Assembly (NCBI GenBank): GCA_023443925.1 | Contig: JAEZSL010000064.1 | Span: 1 to 10,829, forward strand | Direction of reading: 5' to 3' | From: Bacillota bacterium | GTDB lineage: Bacteria; Bacillota_A; Clostridia; Lachnospirales; Lachnospiraceae | DNA: 10,829 bases | Shown here: positions 1 to 5,953 of the stretch, piece by piece | Numbering within the stretch: the stretch's first letter is position 1 | How the letters are laid out: each line of letters begins with the position of its first letter | The notes under the pieces: model-generated | What the model was told of the DNA's origin: nothing | Databases searched by the model: none | What the model saw: only the letters and a program-made list of their open reading frames with translations | Made by a program: the position numbers and the translations under genes

Positions 1-1
1 A

Positions 2-547
2 AATACCGCATTGGGTTTTTATAAGCTCATGAAAACCATGAAGATAGATATTATCTATAATCATGCGGATTACCGTCTGATGTCAAAACGGGCTGTACAG
101 CAATTTGCAAACTATACGGAAACGAATCTGTTCCTCCGGGGTATCATACCCCTTATCGGATATCCGTCCGCTGTTGTGAAATATGACAGAAAATCCAGGG
201 TTGCAGGAGAATCCAAATATCCTCTAAGCAAAATGCTTTCCATGGCTTTTGAGGGGATTACTTCTTTCAGCATCCAGCCCATCCGTATGATAACAGGGAT
301 TGGTTTAACCATAATTATCTGCAGCATACTTGCTGCTATCTATGCCTTCTGCTCCTACATTATGGGAAATGTAGTAGCCGGCTGGACCTCTTTGATCCTT
401 TCAATCTGGTTTATCGGCGGTGTACAGCTTATGTCTGTCGGACTCATTGGAACCTATATCGGTAAAATATACATGGAAGTGAAGCACAGGCCGAGATATA
501 ACATCGAGATCAATAATCTTACGGAGTCAGAGAATGGGAAGCAATGA
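2..547 (+). CDS. Polyprenyl-phosphate glycosyltransferase, GtrB/DPMS type (5'-truncated by window)
   Basis: Only the C-terminal ~181 residues are present. The reading frame is open to the left edge, so the TTG at 11 is not a credible start. What is seen: a DYRLMSKRAV stretch matching the conserved D-[FY]-R-L-M region of this family, then an NLFLRG segment, a YDR...AGESKYPLSKML segment and GITSFSIQPIR. These are hallmarks of the GtrB/ArnC/dolichol-phosphate-mannose-synthase branch of GT2. Two hydrophobic helices and a short basic tail follow, as expected for the membrane-anchored bacterial version. Family role: transfer of a sugar from a nucleotide donor to undecaprenyl phosphate on the cytoplasmic face, giving a lipid-linked donor used outside the membrane. 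The catalytic GT-A half lies upstream of the window, so its DxD motif cannot be checked. The gene overlaps the next one by 14 bases, suggesting coupled expression with a likely acceptor-side transferase. The sugar is unknown. Confidence 0.9.
   Translation, partial: NTALGFYKLMKTMKIDIIYNHADYRLMSKRAVQQFANYTETNLFLRGIIPLIGYPSAVVKYDRKSRVAGESKYPLSKMLSMAFEGITSFSIQPIRMITGIGLTIIICSILAAIYAFCSYIMGNVVAGWTSLILSIWFIGGVQLMSVGLIGTYIGKIYMEVKHRPRYNIEINNLTESENGKQ
523..526 (+). promoter_or_regulatory. Ribosome binding site inside upstream gene (GGAG)
   Basis: GGAG lies 7 bases before the ATG at 534, within the last codons of the sugar transferase gene. It favours 534 over the later in-frame ATG at 561, which has only a purine-rich stretch before it. 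The overlap implies translational coupling. Confidence 0.6.
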
Positions 548-2072
548 TAAGAAGAGAACAATGAAACACTTAAATTTCTTACTTGCTTTTATGAATTCGA
601 TAAAAAAGCTGTTAAGAAAAATTAATGCAAGAATGGAAAATAAATATTCGACATCTTTTCTTGCCCTGGTCGTAACACTAATAGCAGCACTGGTAACCGC
701 CAACATTTTATTTCTTCCCAATTACCTTGGGGTGGCGGGCGACGGCTCAACGGATGATATTATGAATGCTGCCGGCATTTATTATATCGGGGATGATTCG
801 GATGAGAATTATAATAATTATTTTGTTAAGACTTACTCTAGAATTGCATCGGGAGGGCAGGAACCAAGCAATACCTTTAACAGCCAGATTGTTATCATTA
901 AGCTTGCGGCGGTAATTGATGATGTGGTTACCCGGGATAATTATTTTGATATACGTTTTTTGGGCCTTTTATATACAATCCTGTTTCTGCCGGCGGTTTA
1001 CCTTTTTATTAAGCAGGTATGTAATAGGGTAAAACGATTTTCAGAGATTGTTGTTATAGCGGCAGCCGGGCTTTTGATTTTTTCAGATGTGGGATATGTG
1101 ACTTATTTTAATTCCTTTTATCCGGAAGCGATCTGGTTTATTACCATGCTTTATTGCGTTGCCTTTGCCATGTCATTTCAGAAAAATCAGTCCAGCAGCC
1201 GGGATTTGCTTAACCTGGCACTATTTATAGGGGCTGCGGTTATTTTAACCAGTACAAGACGCCAGTGTGCAGTTATTGGTTTTATATTTTCGGTCTATTG
1301 TATCCGGCTTATTTTTATCCGGAGGATCTGGATATGGGGTGCAAGCTGTGCAGCAGGTGCTTTTGCACTCAGTATTCTTTCTGTAGCCTGTCTGCTTTCC
1401 TATAAACCGGACTTTACCGAAATCAGCAAATTCCATGCAATGACAAGAGGAGTATTATTTGAATCTGTCAATCCGGCCGATACACTTGCCGAATTCGGAA
1501 TTGATCCATCCTATGAATTGCTGGCAGATGCCTCTGCCTATGATTACCTTCCCTTGGTAAAGGCAGGAGATGCTTCCTTATACCAGGGGTTTATGGATAA
1601 ATATACCATAGAGGATATTACCGTTTATTATTTGCAGCATCCCGGAAGTCTTCTTGGTATGTTAGATGTCTCCATCAGTTCGGGAATGAATCTGCGCAGG
1701 AGCAATTGCGGAAATTACGAAAAAAGCGTAGGGTTGCCGAAGATGGCAAGAAGTTTATTCTGGTCTGCCTGGAGTACGTTTAAGATGACTTCGGCGCCAA
1801 GAACCATAGGCTATTTATTTATACTGACAGCGGGTATCGTGTTGTTGTTTTATAAAGGATACTCCATCAGGCCCATAGAGGACAGGAGATCTACTGTTTT
1901 TTTGGATATGCTGCTTATGGTATTAGCAGTTTTACTCGTTCAGGCGATTACGGTTATATTAAACAGCGGCGATGCCGAAATGATACAGCGTACCTTTTTA
2001 GTAGGTTTTGGCTTGGACATTATGACTTATTGTGTATTTGCAGAATTACTTCATAAAATTAACATCGTTTAA
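534..2072 (+). CDS. Polytopic membrane protein, GT-C-like glycosyltransferase (single module)
   Basis: A 512-residue protein with about nine or ten hydrophobic segments, the first at ~42-62 and the last three after ~423, with a large loop at ~295-420. Just after the first helix is an acidic loop motif, GDGSTDD...GIYY (69-84), placed like the acidic first external loop of GT-C transferases. Further motifs are YFNSFYPEA (191-199), TRRQ (241-244) and YLQHP (366-370). The same motifs, with nearly the same spacing, recur twice in the large protein starting at 8516, so these are one family. It somewhat resembles the membrane hexose transferases called WsfD in S-layer glycan clusters; I cannot confirm that without a search. 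Likely role: using the lipid-linked sugar made by the overlapping upstream enzyme to modify a glycan outside the membrane. Start 534 is chosen for its GGAG site. Function is inferred; the membrane topology is clear. Confidence 0.8.
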   Translation: MGSNDKKRTMKHLNFLLAFMNSIKKLLRKINARMENKYSTSFLALVVTLIAALVTANILFLPNYLGVAGDGSTDDIMNAAGIYYIGDDSDENYNNYFVKTYSRIASGGQEPSNTFNSQIVIIKLAAVIDDVVTRDNYFDIRFLGLLYTILFLPAVYLFIKQVCNRVKRFSEIVVIAAAGLLIFSDVGYVTYFNSFYPEAIWFITMLYCVAFAMSFQKNQSSSRDLLNLALFIGAAVILTSTRRQCAVIGFIFSVYCIRLIFIRRIWIWGASCAAGAFALSILSVACLLSYKPDFTEISKFHAMTRGVLFESVNPADTLAEFGIDPSYELLADASAYDYLPLVKAGDASLYQGFMDKYTIEDITVYYLQHPGSLLGMLDVSISSGMNLRRSNCGNYEKSVGLPKMARSLFWSAWSTFKMTSAPRTIGYLFILTAGIVLLFYKGYSIRPIEDRRSTVFLDMLLMVLAVLLVQAITVILNSGDAEMIQRTFLVGFGLDIMTYCVFAELLHKINIV

Positions 2073-2142
2073 ATTAGTTTCCTGTAAGTTATTAGAGAAT
2101 TTTACAGCGACATTATACTATTCATAAAGGGGTAAATATTAC

Positions 2143-3006
2143 ATGACAAATAAAAAGTCTTTCGGTTACCTGATGCAGGATGTGGGACTGGTTTTACTGT
2201 TGATTTGTCTTTTTGCCGGAACAGTTGCGGTAAGTTATACATCAAAAGATTTACTTTTTGAGGCTACCATTATGTTATTTGGTACCTTTGCCGCTCTTTT
2301 GTTTGCCGGTTTTAAGCTATTTGGACTTTCCTGTGTGCTGGCAGGTCTGGAGATTACCATATATACGGCTTACCGCCTTTATCTGTTCTTATCTTATGAC
2401 GCAGAAATTCCACTGTTATGTTTTGTATGGGTCGTACTACCCCTTGCCTGTGTCGGTTCCATGTATTTATTTGTGACCGGTAATCACAGGCTGGAACTGG
2501 AGAATGACGTATTAAGGGAACAGGTGGAAGAACTGGTTATGGTAAATCCACTTACAAAGTTATATAATCTCAGAAGTTTATATAACGATTTGACGGTTCA
2601 GGCAGCTTATGCGGAGAGAAATAAGATAAACTTCTCACTAATGATCATTATATTAAAATATGAAGCCGAGTTAGTCAGTATTTTGTCCAGGCGCAATTAT
2701 GAGAGTGTCCTGCAAAGACTGGCCCAGATTGTAGTAGATACGGTCCGATTGGAGGATAAAGCTTACTCCATTGATAATAAGGGCAGCCTTGCTGTCATTT
2801 TAACCTGCGATAAAGCCGGCGGCGAGATCGCCATGAGAAGAATCAGAAGCCGGATTTCCGAAAAGAATGCCTTTGAGGGTATTACAGATGCAGCAATTAA
2901 AGTAGAAGTTAAAATCGCTTTCATGGAATATAACAAAGAACAGTTTGGTAATGACATGATTCAATTTAAACAGAGGGTAGAAAATGAGCTGCAATACGAT
3001 GTATAA
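2143..3006 (+). CDS. Membrane-bound degenerate GGDEF protein, probable c-di-GMP receptor (YdaK/PssE-like)
   Basis: A 287-residue protein. Four hydrophobic helices (~12-31, 37-57, 62-84, 89-111) lead into a charged coiled-coil-like linker (~114-134) and a C-terminal GGDEF-family domain (~135-285). The domain entry reads NPLTKLYNLRSLY, a close variant of the usual DPLTGLYNRR. The position of the catalytic GGDEF reads SIDNKGSLAVIL, so the active site is gone and cyclase activity is not expected. An RLED sequence at 202-205 sits where the inhibitory RxxD I-site normally lies, one residue further from the dead active site than usual if AVIL is aligned. Degenerate-GGDEF proteins with this layout (B. 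subtilis YdaK, Listeria PssE; PelD is analogous) bind c-di-GMP and control neighbouring exopolysaccharide synthases. The following DUF2334, GT2 and BcsB-like genes fit that context. An AAAGGGG site about 10 bases before the ATG supports the start. It overlaps the next gene by 23 bases. Confidence 0.85.
   Translation: MTNKKSFGYLMQDVGLVLLLICLFAGTVAVSYTSKDLLFEATIMLFGTFAALLFAGFKLFGLSCVLAGLEITIYTAYRLYLFLSYDAEIPLLCFVWVVLPLACVGSMYLFVTGNHRLELENDVLREQVEELVMVNPLTKLYNLRSLYNDLTVQAAYAERNKINFSLMIIILKYEAELVSILSRRNYESVLQRLAQIVVDTVRLEDKAYSIDNKGSLAVILTCDKAGGEIAMRRIRSRISEKNAFEGITDAAIKVEVKIAFMEYNKEQFGNDMIQFKQRVENELQYDV
2972..2977 (+). promoter_or_regulatory. Ribosome binding site (AGAGGG) setting the DUF2334 start
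   Basis: AGAGGG lies 6 bases before the ATG at 2984, inside the end of the GGDEF-like gene. The alternative ATG at 2999 has no such site at a workable distance, so 2984 is preferred. Confidence 0.6.
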
Positions 3007-4609
3007 AAAAATTCTATTCTGCTGTCTGTTAATATTAACCGGTCTGTTCCGGCTGACCTATGTGGCGGCAGATGAAAAAAAGGAAATACCCGATGGTGAA
3101 ATTCTGGTGGTTTATTCGGATGGGGTTGATGATAATACCCTGGAGAGGGTAGATGAAATTATTGAAATATTGACCTATCAGAATTTTAAGGTAAGTTACG
3201 GTACCGCCTCGGAATGTATCACGGAATTAAATAAGTTTGCCTATATTCTCTGTTATGATCTGAAAAATTATTCCAGCGAGTTTTTAAGCAGCCTTAAGAC
3301 CTATGAAGATCTTGCTTTAAATCAAGCGGATGGCCAGTCCGGACATATTTTATTTGTGGGCAATGAATGCATCCGGGATTATTATGACAGCACCGGCAGA
3401 TCCGGTGATTATGTGACCGTTAACAGTTCGGTGGGAAAAATTGAATACTCTTTTGATGGTTTAACTGCCAGAGAGGGAATGGTGAAAGAGGATTTCTTTC
3501 TGTTTCTAAAGGATACTTCCCGTTACATAAGCGGGAGTATAACAGTTAACCAGACCAGGGGCTATTTTTGTGCCAGGGATGGTGCCATAACCCATATACC
3601 GGCATCGGATTTTAGCGATAATCTTTTTCTGGCTGCATTTATTAAAGAAGCAGCTTTATGGAAATGGCCATATAATGGTACGCCCTTTGTTTATGCACAA
3701 TACATTGTTATCGATGAGGTCTATCCTTATCAGGACCCGGCTAAATTACTGGAGATTGTAAAATTATTTGCACAACAGCAGACTCCCTTTGTCATATCTG
3801 TGATGCCGATTTACGTTAACGGGAATTATCCGGCTATGGAGCGATTTTGTGAAGTTTTAAGATATGCCCAGGCAAACGGCGGCGGGATTATTATGAATGC
3901 TCCGATTAATCAGATGACATTCTTTGATAAAAAAACCGTTCAGGAATATCTTAACATGGCTCTGGAAATATACTTAGGGCACGGGGTTTATCCTCTGGCT
4001 CTTAAAGTTCCCCGTAACTGGATGTTCAATGAAGATACCATTGATATTATGAGGCGTTTCAAAACGATTTTTACATCGGAAGACAGGGATACTTATATTG
4101 AGCAGACAGAAATGTCCGGAAACCTGGTCTATAAGGACGGGCATGCCTGGGTCGGCACAGCAGTCGCTTTGGACAATCTGGGGACAAGTTATTTATCGGT
4201 GTACTCCTCGGCGGTACCGGTTTCAATGAATGGCGGGATTGCTGATATAAAAGAAATTATTGAAGCCTGCCGGAAATCACCCATACCTCTAAAAAGTCTG
4301 TGGGATATGGAGCACAGTTTCTGGACGGAGAAAAACTTAATGTCATATAAGAATGGGAACCTGATACTGGACAATAAGAAAATAGACTTAAGCTTTGTAC
4401 CAGGTACTTATGAAGAAAATTATAATTACAGACGAAATATGCTTCAGCGTTTTTCCAGGGATCTGACCTCTCAGAGCAGAAAACTGATCATTCTGGTAGC
4501 AGTTACATCGGGTCTTTTTGTTATATTTATCTTCCTGGCCAGACGTATTAACAGAAGGAAATATTTTTTAACGGATACGAAAAACAGATCAAAAGATAAA
4601 AAATCATAA
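2984..4609 (+). CDS. DUF2334 polysaccharide-deacetylase-like protein, secreted and C-terminally anchored (YdaL-like)
   Basis: A 541-residue protein with an N-terminal signal peptide (basic MYKK, hydrophobic core ~10-27, plausible cleavage after VAA near 29), a long extracytoplasmic region, and a C-terminal helix (~500-519) followed by a strongly basic tail. This gives a type-I topology with the domain outside. The DUF2334 region (~233-440) shows VIDEV (242-246), PFVISVMPIY (268-277), NGGGIIMNAPINQ (298-310) and a LWDMEHSFW block. DUF2334 is related to carbohydrate esterase family 4. Here the usual Asp-Asp pair reads Asp-Glu (D244, E245), and where a His-x-x-x-His metal motif would be expected the sequence reads MNAPINQ, without histidine. 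It may therefore be a non-catalytic glycan binder or use an altered site. The order after a degenerate GGDEF gene and before a cellulose-synthase-like gene matches ydaL. Domain identity is fairly sure; activity is not. Confidence 0.83.
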   Translation: MSCNTMYKKILFCCLLILTGLFRLTYVAADEKKEIPDGEILVVYSDGVDDNTLERVDEIIEILTYQNFKVSYGTASECITELNKFAYILCYDLKNYSSEFLSSLKTYEDLALNQADGQSGHILFVGNECIRDYYDSTGRSGDYVTVNSSVGKIEYSFDGLTAREGMVKEDFFLFLKDTSRYISGSITVNQTRGYFCARDGAITHIPASDFSDNLFLAAFIKEAALWKWPYNGTPFVYAQYIVIDEVYPYQDPAKLLEIVKLFAQQQTPFVISVMPIYVNGNYPAMERFCEVLRYAQANGGGIIMNAPINQMTFFDKKTVQEYLNMALEIYLGHGVYPLALKVPRNWMFNEDTIDIMRRFKTIFTSEDRDTYIEQTEMSGNLVYKDGHAWVGTAVALDNLGTSYLSVYSSAVPVSMNGGIADIKEIIEACRKSPIPLKSLWDMEHSFWTEKNLMSYKNGNLILDNKKIDLSFVPGTYEENYNYRRNMLQRFSRDLTSQSRKLIILVAVTSGLFVIFIFLARRINRRKYFLTDTKNRSKDKKS

Positions 4610-4617
4610 GATAGGAT

Positions 4618-4623
4618 AGAGGG
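4618..4623 (+). promoter_or_regulatory. Ribosome binding site (AGAGGG) of the glycan synthase gene
   Basis: AGAGGG is followed by 6 bases and then the ATG at 4630, within the 20-base gap after the DUF2334 gene. The short gap leaves no room for a separate promoter or terminator. Confidence 0.55.
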
Positions 4624-4629
4624 TAGGAT

Positions 4630-5895
4630 ATGACATTAGTTGATGTTCTCGCATTATATTCCATATTTGCCATATGGGGGTTAATGTTCGTTAATATATT
4701 TCTTTCCATTGGAGGTTTTATCTATATCCTCCGGATAAATCGAACCGACGGGCGAATCCCCCTTAAGGAATATCCCATGGTTACCATTATGGTTCCGGCC
4801 CATAATGAGGCAATCGTTATAAAAAAGACCATGGAGGCTCTGCTGAAGTTTGATTACCCAAGGGATAAGTATGAAATTATTGTAATTAATGACAATTCAA
4901 AGGACAATTCGGCGGAAGTACTTAAGGAAATTCAAATGAGTAATCCGAACCATAAAATAGTTGTTATTAATACGGATAATATTGTTGGCGGAAAAGGAAA
5001 ATCCAATGCACTTAATATCGCTTTATCTATTGCGGAGGGAAGCGTAATCGCAGTCTATGATGCGGATAATACCCCGGAGAAGCAGGCACTGAAAATTTTG
5101 GTGGAAAACCTGATGGCAGATGAGAAATTAGGTGCTGTTATAGGAAAGTTCAGAACTAGAAATAAATATGCTTCCCTGCTTACCCGGTTTGTCAATATTG
5201 AAACCCTGGCATATCAGTGTATGAACCAGGCGGGCAGATATTTCTTCTTCCGCTTATGCACCATTCCCGGTACCAATTATGTCATCAGGCGGGATCTAAT
5301 TGATAAAATGGGAGGATGGGATGTCAATGCCCTGGCAGAAGATACGGAAATCAGTTTTCGTTTATACCGCATGGGGTATCATATTAAATTTATGCCTCTG
5401 GCAGTTACCTGGGAACAGGAACCCCAAATGGTGAAGCAATGGTTTAAACAGCGGACCCGTTGGGTTAAGGGGAATTTATATGTATTAAAAAGCAATTTTA
5501 AATATGCATTTGATAAAAATGCAGGAAGAATGAGATTAGATGTTATTTATTATGTCTTTGTATACCTGCTGATGTTTACCTCACTGGTTTTTTCCGATAT
5601 GATCTTTGTATTAGGCATATTAGGATTTTGTTATGTAACCCTGGGCGGATTTTCATCCTTACTTTGGGAAATGGCAATTCTTCTGTTTGTATTGAATGTT
5701 ACTATAACACTTTCGGTGGAACGGAATGAATTTAATCTTAGTAATATCGCACTTACCTTTCTGATGTTATTTACCTATGCGAAATTATGGGTTGCCGTTG
5801 TGCTCAATGGTTTCATACAGGGAATACAGGATAAAATATATCATAAAGAAGTGATATGGGATAAAACAGAACGATTTGAGGAAACAAACAAATAG
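4630..5895 (+). CDS. Processive family-2 glycosyltransferase, cellulose-synthase-like (YdaM-like)
   Basis: A 421-residue inner-membrane synthase predicted to polymerise a beta-linked glycan from a nucleotide sugar and pass it through its own membrane channel. One or two helices (~8-36) precede the cytoplasmic GT-A domain, which begins VTIMVPAHNE (51-60). The full set of processive motifs is present: D88 in INDNS, DAD at 144-146, the catalytic-base motif AED with D238, and QxxRW as QRTRW (Q274, R277, W278). Four or so C-terminal helices (~303-400) form the rest of the channel. The protein ends about 20 residues after the last helix, so it lacks the C-terminal PilZ domain by which BcsA senses c-di-GMP. 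Control probably comes from the degenerate-GGDEF membrane protein two genes upstream. A BcsB-like partner follows directly. The polymer cannot be assigned: cellulose, poly-ManNAc or another beta-glycan are all possible. Synthase identity is very secure. Confidence 0.95.
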   Translation: MTLVDVLALYSIFAIWGLMFVNIFLSIGGFIYILRINRTDGRIPLKEYPMVTIMVPAHNEAIVIKKTMEALLKFDYPRDKYEIIVINDNSKDNSAEVLKEIQMSNPNHKIVVINTDNIVGGKGKSNALNIALSIAEGSVIAVYDADNTPEKQALKILVENLMADEKLGAVIGKFRTRNKYASLLTRFVNIETLAYQCMNQAGRYFFFRLCTIPGTNYVIRRDLIDKMGGWDVNALAEDTEISFRLYRMGYHIKFMPLAVTWEQEPQMVKQWFKQRTRWVKGNLYVLKSNFKYAFDKNAGRMRLDVIYYVFVYLLMFTSLVFSDMIFVLGILGFCYVTLGGFSSLLWEMAILLFVLNVTITLSVERNEFNLSNIALTFLMLFTYAKLWVAVVLNGFIQGIQDKIYHKEVIWDKTERFEETNK

Positions 5896-5937
5896 GAAAG
5901 CAGAATGATTGATTTATACTTAAAAAGCCAAAACTAA

Positions 5938-5953
5938 GGGGTATAGAATGGAG
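5938..5953 (+). promoter_or_regulatory. Two stacked ribosome binding sites at the BcsB-like gene start
   Basis: GGGG at 5938-5941 sits 6 bases before the ATG at 5948. A second site, GGAG at 5950-5953, sits 6 bases before a downstream in-frame ATG at 5960 (and 3 bases before the ATG at 5957). Either start leaves a normal signal peptide, so the true N-terminus cannot be decided from sequence. Confidence 0.5.

Noticed and set aside
11..13. TTG as a start codon for the first gene
   Set aside because: The frame is open to the left edge and the residues before it continue a family that needs a catalytic domain upstream; the gene is simply cut by the window.
2143..3006. Active diguanylate cyclase
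   Set aside because: The GGDEF signature is absent (NKGSL at that place), so catalytic activity is unlikely despite the overall GGDEF-family fold.
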